From contig CAWEGI010000013.1 of the NCBI GenBank assembly GCA_963808815.1, positions 124,001-188,000 on the forward strand: a stretch of 64,000 bases of DNA, in the 5' to 3' direction. This stretch comes from DATBLE01 sp963808815 (GTDB lineage Bacteria > Actinomycetota > Thermoleophilia > Gaiellales > Gaiellaceae). Every line of letters starts with the position of its first letter. Position 1 is the first letter of the stretch. The notes under the pieces are model-generated. The model had not been told where the DNA came from and ran no database searches. It saw nothing but the letters and a program-made list of their open reading frames with translations. The translations under genes were made by a program, and so were the position numbers. Positions 9,639-18,357 of the stretch are shown in pieces.

Positions 9639-9736
9639 GCCGCCTCTGCATCCGGATCGACCGCACGGATGTGGCGGTGGCGCCCTCGCACCACCGTAGT
9701 CTTGCGTCCGTCGCCGAGGATCACAACCGCGCCTGC

Positions 9737-10372
9737 CTAGGCGACCACGCGATACACCTGGAACACCTCGGCGTACTCGCGGTTCACGTTGATCCCGTGC
9801 GTGCGCGCGACGTTGCGGATGTACTCCGGGTCGGCGTAGCGCCGGTGCTGCTGCGACGCGTACCTCGCCAGCGCTGCCGCCTTCTGCTCGATGTGCGACT
9901 GCTCCAGCGCCGAGTACCACTGGTAGGCGAAGTCGAAGTTGTTCCAGGGGATCTCGTAGCCGAGGATCGTCGTCCGCTTGAAGGCGCGCAGGCCCTCGGC
10001 CGCGACCACCTGGTGGTCCTGATGGATGTCGTGCAGGCTCGGCTGGAAGACGGCGTCCGGCCGCCACTCCTCCCAGAGCGCGATCAGCAGCTCGAGGATG
10101 TCCTGCCGGTGGTCCGGGAACGTGCGAACGTCGAAGTCGTGGACGGTCAGGTTGGCCTCCGGGATGCCGAGCTCGGCGGTGGCCTCGCGCACCTCCCGGG
10201 CGAGCGTGTCTGGCGGGAAGCCCTCGGGGAGCGACTTCGTCGCGATCGAGAAGGCGACGTAGCGGACGTCGGCGCCCGTCTCGACGAGCCGCGCCATCGT
10301 CCCGCCGCAGCCGAACTCGCCGTCGTCGGTGTGCGGGGCGAGGACGAGCACCCGCTGCCACGACTCGATCAC
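9737..10372 (-). CDS. PIG-L/LmbE-family zinc N-deacetylase
   Basis: A 211-aa deacetylase of the LmbE family, whose members remove acetyl groups from GlcNAc-containing lipids or thiols. The metal site PHTDDGEFGCGGT is the variant of AHPDDE with His-Asp-Asp, and HDIHQDH supplies the third ligand. GTG 10372 overlaps the TGA of the upstream O-antigen ligase by a GTGA arrangement, which decides the start. Coupling to a polymerase/ligase gene suggests deacetylation of a cell-surface glycan precursor. Length is normal for the family. Confidence 0.85.
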   Translation of the reverse strand: MIESWQRVLVLAPHTDDGEFGCGGTMARLVETGADVRYVAFSIATKSLPEGFPPDTLAREVREATAELGIPEANLTVHDFDVRTFPDHRQDILELLIALWEEWRPDAVFQPSLHDIHQDHQVVAAEGLRAFKRTTILGYEIPWNNFDFAYQWYSALEQSHIEQKAAALARYASQQHRRYADPEYIRNVARTHGINVNREYAEVFQVYRVVA

Positions 10373-11869
10373 GTCATCACCTTCTCCTTCGGCTCGGACG
10401 GCTCCTCCGCCGGAACGGGCACGGGCAGCGGGCGGCGCAGCGGCAGCCGCGCGCACACGGCGGTGAGGGCGAGCAGGCCCCAGAAGGTCGGATCCTCGAA
10501 GAGAGCGTTGTAGAAGAGGCTGTGGACCCCGATCGCCGCGAGCGAGGCCGCGATCGCCAGGCACGCGCGGCCCTTGAACGCAGCGCCGGCCCGGCGCAGG
10601 GTGACGAAGAGCGCGACGAAGACGAGCCAGCCGAGCAGTAGCAGGCCGGGGATGCCGGTCTCGGCGGCGACCGTCACGGCAGTGTTGTGCGAGGCCGCCT
10701 TCTTCGGCTCCTTCCCCTTCAACCCGACGCGATCGGCGTACGCACGCTTGAACCCGCCGACGCCCACGCCCTCGACGGGGTTGTGCAACGCGATCCTGAT
10801 CCCCTGCGTGACCAGCTTCGCCCGGCCGCTCGACGCCTGGTTGAGGCCCGAGCCGGACTCGCGGAGCAGCGAGTGGCGGATGTGCGGCGTCCCCAGCGCA
10901 ATCGCCGCGATCACGGCCGCGGCGACGCCGAGCGCGAGTGCCGCCCGCCACCGCCAGCGAAAGGCGGCGACGACCGCACGCCCCGACCATCAGCGCGGCG
11001 AAGCTCGACTGCGAGAACGAGAAGAGCAGGCCCGGCCAGATCAGGACGACTGCCGCGCCAGATGCGTATGCGGCCCGCCGGTCGCGGTCGTAGACGGCGA
11101 GCACGAGCGCGGCGAGCATCGCGACCACGAGGAAGCGTCCGTAGACGGACGGGTCGTAGAAGACCGAGTTCACGCGGTAGAAGGGCGCGTAGGCGTTCGC
11201 GACGATCACCTTCGGGTTCCAGAACACGTCGCGCGTCGCGTACTGGTAGACGCCGATCCACGCGAATGCGAGCGCCATCCCCACCAGCTGGACGTAGATG
11301 ACGGACAGCCAGCGCCGGTTCCAGGCGAGGCGGGCGATCGAAACGGCGAGCAGGCCGAACGGGAGCCAGAAGAACAGCAGCGCGACTGCGCCCTCGTGCA
11401 GATCCTTCGTCCACAGCAGACTGAGCCCGGTCCAGGCGACGAGCAGCGAGAGCGGCCAGGCGAGCGGCCCGAGCTCCTGCGTCCGGTCGTCGCCGCGGAC
11501 CAGCTCCCAGCCGAGCAGCACCGCGGCACCGGCGATCACTGCGTAGAGCGGGACGAGCAGGTTCGCGTCGGTCGCGCCGACGTGCACCGGGATCCGCGCA
11601 GGGACGCAGGCCAGCGCCGAGACGGCGATCAGCCACGGCCAGCGGCGGAAGAGCGCGGCGATCGCGACCGCGCCGATTGCGCCGACGACGACGGCCGCCG
11701 CGTAGACCTTCGAGTGCCCGCCGGGGGCGAGGTAGGCGGCGAGAAACGCGCAGCCGAGGAGCCAGCCGCCCAGTCCGGCGAGCCGCAGGTCGCGGCGGGG
11801 CGAGACGATCACGAGCGCGAGCCCGGCGGCAGCGATTGGGCCGCCCGCGTGCGCGAGGCCCGGCGTCAC
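10369..11869 (-). CDS. O-antigen ligase/polymerase-family membrane protein (frameshifted)
   Basis: A polytopic protein of about 500 aa with some 10-12 helices, resembling the Wzy/WaaL O-antigen ligase family that polymerises or attaches glycans outside the membrane. The C-terminal part contains the long extracytoplasmic loop and the recognisable HNPVEGVGVGGF segment followed by HNTAVTVAAETGIPG, typical of the family. The reading changes frame beside a run of four C at 10981-10984, with hydrophobic helices on both sides, so a one-base indel is likely. GTG 11869 overlaps the upstream stop (11866-11868). It is translationally coupled to the PIG-L gene. Confidence 0.75.
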
Positions 11870-12791
11870 CGCGGGCTCACGATCAGATCCGCGCCGTCCG
11901 CGTGGCCGGGGACTGTCACCGCAAGCGTGTAGCGTCCGGGCTTCGGCGGGCGCACGGAGGACGAGCAACCCGGGCGCCGCAGTCCCTCTCCGGGCGCCCA
12001 GCCTCCAGTGCACGCGTCTGTCGGCGGAGACACGCACGCCGAAACGGGTGCCTGCCTTGGCGCGGATCGAGTGACGGGCGAGCTCGACGTACCGGGCGAC
12101 GACCCGCACGGCCTTGCGTGGCGGCCATGTTGCCCGCCCGGTCCTCGGCGGCGAGCCAGACTCGGTGATCGCCCGGACGAATCGCCAGGCCATCGACCTT
12201 GCCGTTCCAGTCGAGGCTCGAGCGCTCGAGCTGGCGGCGCGTGAAGATCACGCGCTGCCCGTCTACGAACAGGATCGCGTGCGCGGGCTCGCTGAGCCTG
12301 TACGCGATCCGGATCAGGTCGTTGCGGCCGTCGCCGTTGGGCGAGATCGTCCGCGGCGCCAGCGACACGATCGAGATCCTCGGCGCGGTCGTGTCGACCT
12401 GCATCTCGTTCGGCAGGTCGATCGTCCGGTGCTGGTCGGCCAGGTGGACGCGCGGCTTGTAGACGCCCTGCGCGACGAAGCGGCCCTGGTCGTCGCGGCC
12501 GTTCCAGGTGTAGGTGACCGTCCCGCGGCGCAGCCGCCGGCCGGGGACGAGGGTCCGCACGACCGTCCCGCTGCCGTCCACGATGTCGAGTCGGACGCGG
12601 TCGGGCTTGCGCAGCCTGAAGCGGATCACGGCGACGCGTGTTGCGCAGTCGCACTGGGGTGAGAAGACCTTCTGGACCCGCGGCGCCGTGATCGGGCTCG
12701 GCCGGGTCTTCAGGCCCTGCGTGACCGCGAACGCGGCCGCCGTCCCGCCCAGCAACGCGACGACGAGGAGAGTCGAGAGGAACCGCGGCAC
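11866..12791 (-). CDS. Exported protein with FlgD-like Ig domains (two frameshifts)
   Basis: An N-terminal signal peptide (residues about 3-24) is followed by a Cys pair (QCDCATR) and two FlgD-type Ig-like folds, recognised by RTLVPGRRLRRGTVTYTWNG and the related SLDWNGKVDG. A third beta-rich region reads through two frame changes, near 12120 and near 11955, and ends with PGRYTLAVTVPGHADGA. The pieces are complementary, so indels are likely. GTG 12791 is preceded by TAAAGT with a 9-nt gap. It lies upstream of, and overlaps, the O-antigen ligase, so an extracellular structural or carbohydrate-binding role is plausible. Confidence 0.6.
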
Positions 12792-12811
12792 GGCCCCGCA
12801 ACTTTACGTGG

Positions 12812-13711
12812 CTACGTTTCGCCGGCCGGTACGAGCAGCTTCTTCCCCTCCGCGCGCAGACGGCGGCGTGTGTTGACGACCGCGACGAGCCCGGCGGCGA
12901 CGGACACGCCGATCGCGACGGCGAGGTAGACGTTCGGGACCTGCACCAGCTTCAGCCCGCTGATCGCGAGCACGTCGGCGAGGGCGAGCCGCAGCCAGGC
13001 CTCCGGGACCCGGACCGAGTAGTGGCTGCCGATCAGCACTCCGGGAATCGAGCCGATCAGGAGCCAGCCGACGGCGTGGAAGTCGACGTTCCCGGCGATG
13101 AAGTGGCCGAAGCCGGCGACGTACAGGAGCGCGGCTGCGTGGAGGATGTCCGTACCGACGATCTTGTGCGCGCCGAGCGGAAAGACGAAGAGCATCGTCA
13201 GCGCGAAGAACGTTCCGCTGCCGACCGAGGTGAGGCCGACGATGAAGCCGCCGAACACGCCGATCGTGACCGCCGCGATCCGGTCGCGCCACACCATGTC
13301 GAAGCGGTCGTCGTCTCCGACCACCTTCTTCCTGACGAAGCTCTTCAGCACCAGGCCGGTCGCACCGAAGAGCAGCGCGCCGCCGAGGACGTACCCCATC
13401 ACGGAGGTCGCGCCGTCGCCGTACTTGTCGGTGATGCGCGTCCCGAGCGCCACGCCGAGCAGCGAAAACGGCGCGCTCCCGATCAGCATCCAGCCCGAGA
13501 GCCGGGCGTGCACGGTGCCGAGGCTCCGGTGCCGGATCGCACCAACGGTCTTGAAGATCGCACCGTGGAGGATGTCCGTCCCAACCGCCAGCGTCGGCTG
13601 GAAGCCGAACAGAATGACCAGGATCGGCGTCATCAGCGACCCGCCGCCCATCCCGGTCATCCCGACCAGGGTGCCGATCAGCAGACCGGTGAGGACGAAC
13701 TGCCAGGTCAC
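12812..13711 (-). CDS. TauE/SafE-family sulfite/sulfonate exporter-like permease
   Basis: A 299-aa permease with about eight helices in two similar halves, the TauE/SafE layout. Glycine-rich motifs recur (GMTGMGGGSLMTPI and GLTSVGSGTFFAL), followed each time by GTDILH. Family members export sulfite, sulfoacetate or other sulfur compounds. It is the last gene of the sulfate-reduction operon, 6 nt after the ATP sulfurylase stop. Export of excess sulfite or of a sulfonate made by the ComA-like enzyme fits; sulfate import in the reverse sense is less likely. Direction and substrate are inferred only from family and context. Confidence 0.85.
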   Translation of the reverse strand: MTWQFVLTGLLIGTLVGMTGMGGGSLMTPILVILFGFQPTLAVGTDILHGAIFKTVGAIRHRSLGTVHARLSGWMLIGSAPFSLLGVALGTRITDKYGDGATSVMGYVLGGALLFGATGLVLKSFVRKKVVGDDDRFDMVWRDRIAAVTIGVFGGFIVGLTSVGSGTFFALTMLFVFPLGAHKIVGTDILHAAALLYVAGFGHFIAGNVDFHAVGWLLIGSIPGVLIGSHYSVRVPEAWLRLALADVLAISGLKLVQVPNVYLAVAIGVSVAAGLVAVVNTRRRLRAEGKKLLVPAGET

Positions 13712-13717
13712 GGTGTC

Positions 13718-14860
13718 CTACGAACGATACGCGGCGATCAGCACCTCGGCGACCTCGGGCCGCGAGAACTCGACCGGTGGCAGCTCGCCGTTCCCGAGCA
13801 TCTCGCGCACCTTCGTCCCTGACAGGAAGACGTGGTCGTCGGACGGATGCGGGCACGTCTTCGCGCTGGCCATCGACCCGCACGTCTTGCACCAGAACGA
13901 GTGCTCGAAGAACATCGGCTCGATGTCGAGCTCGTGCGGCTCGAGCTCGTCGAAGATCAGCTGCGCGTCGTAGGTGCCGTAGTAGCTGCCGACGCCGGCG
14001 TGGTCGCGGCCGACGATGAAGTGCGAGCAGCCGTAGTTCTTGCGGCAGATCGCGTGCCAGATCGCCTCGCGCGGGCCGGCGTACCGCATGGCCGCCGGGA
14101 AGGCGGAGACGACCACGCGCTCCGCCGGGTAGTAGCCGTCGACGAGGACCCGGTAGCACTCGACGCGAGTCGCGGCCGGTACGTCGTCCGACTTCGTGTC
14201 GCCGACGAGCGGGTGAATGAGCAGGCCGTCGACCGTCTCGAGCGCAACCTTCGTCAGGTACTCGTGCGCGCGATGGATCGGGTTGCGGGTCTGGAACCCG
14301 ACCACGCGCTTCCACCCGCGATCGGCGAACGCGGCGCGGGTGTCGGCCGGGTCGAGCGCCAGCTCGGGGAACGCGGGCGGGACGCGGTCGAAGACCGTGA
14401 CGCGGCCGGACAGATAGAGCTGATGCTGCCCGAAGAGACGCGCGACCCCGGGATGCTCCGTGTCGGTCGTGCGGAAGCAGCGCTCCGCCTCGCGCTCCCG
14501 GTCGTACTCGTACGTCTCCTCGACGTCGAGGACGGCGAGCAGGCGGCCCGACTCGTCGGCCAGCGTGACCCGGTCGCCCTTCGGGGCTTCCGGAACCGCG
14601 AGGCAGACGGGCAGCGCCCAGGGGAGCCCGTTGGCGAGGCGCATGTCCTCGACGACGCGCTCGTAGTCGTCGCGACCCATGAAGCCCTCGAGCGGCGAGA
14701 GAGCGCCGACGGCGAGCATGTCCAGGTCGGAGACCTCGCGCGAGGTCAGGGTCACGGTCTCGAGCGAATCCACGCCGTCGGGCCGTTCGCCGAGCCGGTC
14801 GACGAGCTTTCCCCCATGAGGCTTGATCAGGCGCTCGGTCGGTACGGCAACGGCGGTCAC
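13718..14860 (-). CDS. sat: Sulfate adenylyltransferase (ATP sulfurylase)
   Basis: Makes adenosine 5'-phosphosulfate (APS) and pyrophosphate from sulfate and ATP, the entry step of sulfate assimilation. It is the 380-aa homomeric Sat type: a PUA-like N-terminal domain (about 5-165), then the catalytic domain with QTRNPIHRAH at about 190-199 and GRDHAGVG near 285. A cysteine group (CKTCGSMASAKTC) near the C-terminus may bind zinc, as in some bacterial and archaeal enzymes. GTG 14860 overlaps the APS kinase stop as GTGA, which fixes the start and couples translation. Confidence 0.95.
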   Translation of the reverse strand: MTAVAVPTERLIKPHGGKLVDRLGERPDGVDSLETVTLTSREVSDLDMLAVGALSPLEGFMGRDDYERVVEDMRLANGLPWALPVCLAVPEAPKGDRVTLADESGRLLAVLDVEETYEYDREREAERCFRTTDTEHPGVARLFGQHQLYLSGRVTVFDRVPPAFPELALDPADTRAAFADRGWKRVVGFQTRNPIHRAHEYLTKVALETVDGLLIHPLVGDTKSDDVPAATRVECYRVLVDGYYPAERVVVSAFPAAMRYAGPREAIWHAICRKNYGCSHFIVGRDHAGVGSYYGTYDAQLIFDELEPHELDIEPMFFEHSFWCKTCGSMASAKTCPHPSDDHVFLSGTKVREMLGNGELPPVEFSRPEVAEVLIAAYRS

Positions 14861-15456
14861 GCGGCCACCTGCGCCGGGATCAGGCCGAGCTCCTCGAGCT
14901 TCGCGATCACGACCTCGGCCGACTCCTCGGGCGTCTTGCCCTCGGTCTCGACGACGATCTCGGGGCTCTCCGGAGCCTCGTACGGATCGTCGACGCCCGT
15001 GAAGCCCTTGATCTCGCCGGCGAACGCCTTCGCGTAGAGGCCGTTCACGTCCCGGCGGGCACACTCGTCGAGCGAGGTTGCGACGTAGACCTCGACGAAG
15101 CGGCCGAACGGCTCGACCAGCTCGCGCGCCTTGGCGCGCGTCTCGCGGTACGGAGAGATCGCGGCTGCGATCACGGCGCCGCCCTGGCGCGTGAGCCGCG
15201 AGGCAACCCAGCCGATGCGCTCGATGTTGGTGTCCCGGTCCTCTTTCGAGAAGCCGAGGCCCTTGGAGAGATGCTGGCGCACCGAGTCGCCGTCGAGGTA
15301 CTCCACGATCAGGCCGCGGCGGTCGAGCTCGGGGCCGATCACGTGCGCGATTGTCGACTTGCCCGACCCGGACAGGCCGGTGAACCAGAGCGTGAAGCCG
15401 CCCTCGCGCACCCGGTCGGACTCGGGGTGCTCGTGAGCATGGATGTTCTCGGTCAT
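14857..15456 (-). CDS. cysC: Adenylylsulfate kinase (APS kinase)
   Basis: Phosphorylates APS to PAPS. The 199-aa protein has the P-loop GLSGSGKS at 27-34, the APS-binding region after LDGDSVRQHLSKGLGFS, and the late motif KGFTGVDDPYEAP that closes over APS. ATG 15456 overlaps the cysH stop as ATGA, with an AAAGGAAG RBS. Having an APS kinase beside a cysteine-rich APS-reductase-type CysH means APS can be either reduced or diverted to PAPS for sulfation or PAPS reduction. Confidence 0.95.
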   Translation of the reverse strand: MTENIHAHEHPESDRVREGGFTLWFTGLSGSGKSTIAHVIGPELDRRGLIVEYLDGDSVRQHLSKGLGFSKEDRDTNIERIGWVASRLTRQGGAVIAAAISPYRETRAKARELVEPFGRFVEVYVATSLDECARRDVNGLYAKAFAGEIKGFTGVDDPYEAPESPEIVVETEGKTPEESAEVVIAKLEELGLIPAQVAA

Positions 15457-16142
15457 TCGCTTCCTTTCGTCGGAACGTGAATGCCGCACTCGAGCTTGTC
15501 GGAGCCGGCCCAGCGGCCTGCGCGCTCCTCCTGCTCCGGGCTCGTCGGGCGGGTGCAGGGGATGCAGCCGATCGAGCGGTACCCGGTCTCGTGCAGCGGG
15601 TTGTACGGGATCTCGTTGACGTGGATGTAGGCCCAGACGCGCTTCTCGTCCCAGTCGGCGAGCGGATGCAGCTTCCAGACGCCGTAGCGCTCCGACCACT
15701 CGACCTTCCGGGTGCCGGCGCGGCTGGGGGACTGGTCGCGGCGGATGCCGGACGCCCAGGCGTCGTAGGGCTCGAGCGCGCGCACCAGCGGCTCGACCTT
15801 GCGGATCTCGCAGCAGCGGTCGGGGTCGCGCTCCCAGAGATTCGGGCCCTCGCGGCGGTGCTGTTCGGCGACGGTGATCACCTCGGGCCGGATCAGGTTC
15901 AGCCCGTAGCGCTCGACGAGCCGTTCGCGTGTCTCGTAGCTCTCGCGGAAGAAGAGTTGCGTGTCGAGCTCGACGACGTCGATCGGCAGGTCGAGCTCGG
16001 CGACCATGTGCACGAGAACGGACGACTGCTTCTGCCACGAGCAGGTCAGGCAGAACCGCTCGTCGAACTGCTCGTAGCCCCAGACGAGCAGATCCTCGGC
16101 AGAGATCGTCTCCTCAGGAAGGAGCAGGCTCGGCGTCGCCAA
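15453..16142 (-). CDS. cysH: Adenylylsulfate/phosphoadenylylsulfate reductase, 4Fe-4S type
   Basis: Reduces APS (or PAPS) to sulfite and AMP (or PAP) with thioredoxin. The 229-aa sequence has the PP-loop reductase fold and the complete cluster set: Cys110-Cys111 in DPDRCCEIRK and Cys193/Cys196 in GCIPCTR. These bind a 4Fe-4S cluster and mark APS-preferring reductases. The catalytic Cys219 lies in KLECGIH. The TTG start at 16142 is inside the end of comA (29-bp overlap), implying close coupling. Its sulfite product could feed the ComA-like enzyme encoded immediately upstream. Confidence 0.93.
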   Translation of the reverse strand: MATPSLLLPEETISAEDLLVWGYEQFDERFCLTCSWQKQSSVLVHMVAELDLPIDVVELDTQLFFRESYETRERLVERYGLNLIRPEVITVAEQHRREGPNLWERDPDRCCEIRKVEPLVRALEPYDAWASGIRRDQSPSRAGTRKVEWSERYGVWKLHPLADWDEKRVWAYIHVNEIPYNPLHETGYRSIGCIPCTRPTSPEQEERAGRWAGSDKLECGIHVPTKGSE

Positions 16143-16881
16143 GCAGCACCTCCCTGAGTGTGTCGCCTCTCAGGCCGAGGCGGAGCGTCTCGAGCGGGAT
16201 GACCTCGTCGGGGGGGATGTTGCCGAGGTTCACCTCGGGGCCGAAGTGCTTCACGAACCATGCCTGGGCCGACTTCGTCGGCGCTTCCCAGACCAGATCG
16301 CGGAAATCGACCGAGTGCGCGATCTCGTCGACGAGGCCGGTGCGCATCTCGCCGCTCGGCCGGAAGATCCCGGCCGTGCCGCCCTCGCGCGACTCGGTGA
16401 TCACCTTCCAGGCGCCGGCGGCCAGCTCCTCCTGGATCCAGCGCACCCACTCGTACGGCGCGAAGACGATCTCGGAGTCCTTCGAGCCGACCTCGGAGAG
16501 GACGGTGAAGTCCCGCGCGAAGTCGGCGATCAGCTCGAGCTTGCGCTCGCGTGGGATCTCGACGGTGCCGTCGGAGATCTCGACGTGCGTGAGGCCGTGG
16601 CCGGTCAGCCAGCGCTTGTACTCGTCGAGCTTGTCGCGCGCGTAGACGACCTCGAAGAACGTCCCGCCGATCACGACCGGCTTCTCCCGGAGCACATCCA
16701 GCTTCCGCTCGAGGTTGCCCGTCACCCAGGCGGTGCCCCAGCCGAGCTTGACGATGTCGATGTAGTCGCCGGCTGTCTCGAGCACGTCCTCCCAGGCGCG
16801 TGGGCCGAGGCCCTTGTCGAGGACATGGGTGAGGCCGCCGTTGCGGGAGATGCCGAGGTCGAACCGGTCAGAGTCGGGCAA
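16114..16881 (-). CDS. comA: ComA-like phosphosulfolactate synthase
   Basis: Family members add sulfite to phosphoenolpyruvate, giving (2R)-phospho-3-sulfolactate, the first step of coenzyme M or sulfolactate synthesis. The 255-aa protein keeps the TIM-barrel motifs in order: KLGWGTAW, GGTFFEVVYA, VEISDG, SEVGSKD and GAWKVITESREGG. The TTG at 16881 overlaps the fumarase beta gene and the end overlaps cysH, so the enzyme is produced with a sulfite-generating reductase. No ComB, ComC or coenzyme M genes are visible. The activity is a strong family inference; the end product is unknown. Confidence 0.88.
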   Translation of the reverse strand: MPDSDRFDLGISRNGGLTHVLDKGLGPRAWEDVLETAGDYIDIVKLGWGTAWVTGNLERKLDVLREKPVVIGGTFFEVVYARDKLDEYKRWLTGHGLTHVEISDGTVEIPRERKLELIADFARDFTVLSEVGSKDSEIVFAPYEWVRWIQEELAAGAWKVITESREGGTAGIFRPSGEMRTGLVDEIAHSVDFRDLVWEAPTKSAQAWFVKHFGPEVNLGNIPPDEVIPLETLRLGLRGDTLREVLLGDAEPAPS

Positions 16882-17455
16882 AGAGCTCCTTCAGCTTCTC
16901 CTCGGCCGCGGCCTGGACGTCGTGGTAGAGCGAGTTGCCGTGCGCGTCGATGCCGACCGTCAGCGGTCCGAAGTCCTTCACCCTGAACTTCCAGAGGCAC
17001 TCGGGCATCAGCTCCTCCCAGGCCACCTCCTCGATCTCCTCGATCTGGGTCGTCTCCAGCGCGGCGGCGCCGCCGACGATCGCGAAATAGACCATCCCGT
17101 GCTTCCGCATGGGCTCGATCGCCTCGTCCGGGAAGCCTCCCTTCCCGCAGATCGCCCGCACGCCGTACTGCTCGCCCAACGGCTCGGTGAAGCGCACCAT
17201 CCGCGCGGAGGTCGTCGTCCCGATGCAGAGCTTCTCGTACTTCCCGGGGCCGACCTTCCGGACGTTCGGTGCGGTGTGGAGCAGGAACGCGCCGGCCAGG
17301 TCCATCGGCGGCTCCACCCCCTGGTCGAAGATCCGGATCTGCGTGCGGTCGCGGATGCCGATGATGTGGCCCTGGACGACGACCTCGTCCCCGGCGCGGA
17401 GCTTGAGGATCTCGGCCTCGTCGCGAATGGGGAAGGTCACTTCGTGAGTGGCCAC
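16868..17455 (-). CDS. Class I fumarate hydratase, beta subunit
   Basis: The C-terminal half of a two-subunit Fe-S class I fumarase (or L(+)-tartrate dehydratase), which hydrates fumarate to malate. The 195-aa subunit carries GTTTSARM and the swivelling-domain motif ICGKGGFPDEA, then KDFGPLTVGIDAHGNSLY. GTG 17455 lies 3 nt past the alpha stop. The 3' end overlaps comA by 14 bp. Fumarase and tartrate dehydratase are hard to separate by sequence; the flavoprotein upstream favours fumarate chemistry. Confidence 0.9.
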   Translation of the reverse strand: MATHEVTFPIRDEAEILKLRAGDEVVVQGHIIGIRDRTQIRIFDQGVEPPMDLAGAFLLHTAPNVRKVGPGKYEKLCIGTTTSARMVRFTEPLGEQYGVRAICGKGGFPDEAIEPMRKHGMVYFAIVGGAAALETTQIEEIEEVAWEELMPECLWKFRVKDFGPLTVGIDAHGNSLYHDVQAAAEEKLKELFARL

Positions 17456-17457
17456 CT

Positions 17458-18357
17458 CTAGGCCTCCCGGTCGAAGTCGACGGTGCCGTCCGCGGCTACG
17501 TGGGCGGTCGAGCGGCGCGCGGCCCAGCACTGGTAGTTGACCGCGACGGGGTTGAGGGTCATGTGCGTGTCGGCGTGCTCGATGTGGCAGTTGAGGACGG
17601 TGACGTCGCCGCCGAGGCCCATCGGCCCGATGCCGGTCTCGTTCAGGAGGCCGAACAACTCGTCCTCGAGCTGCGCGACGATCGGATCCGCGTTCCGGGT
17701 GCCGATCGGCCGCGTGATCGCCTCCTTTGCCAGGTACATCGCATAGTCCGCGCTGCCTCCGATGCCGACCCCGACGATTCCGGGCGGGCACGGCTTGCCG
17801 CCGGCGCCGACAATCGACTCCAGCACGAACTGCTTGATCCCCTTCACGCCGTCGGCGGGGACGCACATCTTCAGGAAGCTCATGTTCTCGGAGCCCGACC
17901 CCTTCGGGACGCACTTCACGTCGAGGCCGTCCCAGTCCTGGACGAACTCCCAGTGGACGATCGGCAGGCGGTGGCCGATGTTCGGGCCGGTGTTCTCGCG
18001 CGTGATCGTGTGGACGGCGTTCGAGCGCAGCGGATGCTCGATCGTCGCGCGCGCGGTGCCCGCCTTCAGCGCCTCGTAGATGCGCGCCGGGTGGAGCGGG
18101 AAGTGCTCGCCGACATGACAGGTGTAAACCGCGATGCCCGTGTCCTGACAGACGAGGTTGTTCTCGCTGTCGGCGACCTGGACGTTCTTGAGGATCGTGT
18201 TCAAGACGCGCTGCCCCGGGACGCTCGTCTCGCGCGCGGCGGCGTCCGCGAGCGCGTCGCGCAGGTCCTGCGGGATGTCCTTCAGCGCCCAGACGTACAG
18301 GTGGGCGGCGGCATCTTCGACCGCGCCGTACAGATCCGTATCGACTGTCGTGCTCAG
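17458..18357 (-). CDS. Class I fumarate hydratase, alpha subunit, CTG start
   Basis: The Fe-S binding half of a two-subunit class I fumarase, about 299 aa. Cluster cysteines are plausible in VCQDTGIA and later Cys positions, and GVGIGGSADYAM is characteristic of the family. In-frame ATG 18411 would begin inside the upstream gene. A CTG at 18357 has AAGGAG 6 nt upstream and forms a CTGA overlap with the flavoprotein stop, and the sequence from it reads like a normal family N-terminus (VDTDLYGAVEDAAAHLY). I therefore take CTG as the start. It is transcribed with its beta subunit. Confidence 0.85.
   Translation of the reverse strand: MSTTVDTDLYGAVEDAAAHLYVWALKDIPQDLRDALADAAARETSVPGQRVLNTILKNVQVADSENNLVCQDTGIAVYTCHVGEHFPLHPARIYEALKAGTARATIEHPLRSNAVHTITRENTGPNIGHRLPIVHWEFVQDWDGLDVKCVPKGSGSENMSFLKMCVPADGVKGIKQFVLESIVGAGGKPCPPGIVGVGIGGSADYAMYLAKEAITRPIGTRNADPIVAQLEDELFGLLNETGIGPMGLGGDVTVLNCHIEHADTHMTLNPVAVNYQCWAARRSTAHVAADGTVDFDREA

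Noticed and set aside
9737..12193. A single 818-codon open frame that could be read as one fused ligase-deacetylase protein
   Set aside because: Its middle is an out-of-frame Arg-rich shadow; the real ligase and PIG-L genes are recognised by motif and by the GTGA junction at 10369-10372.
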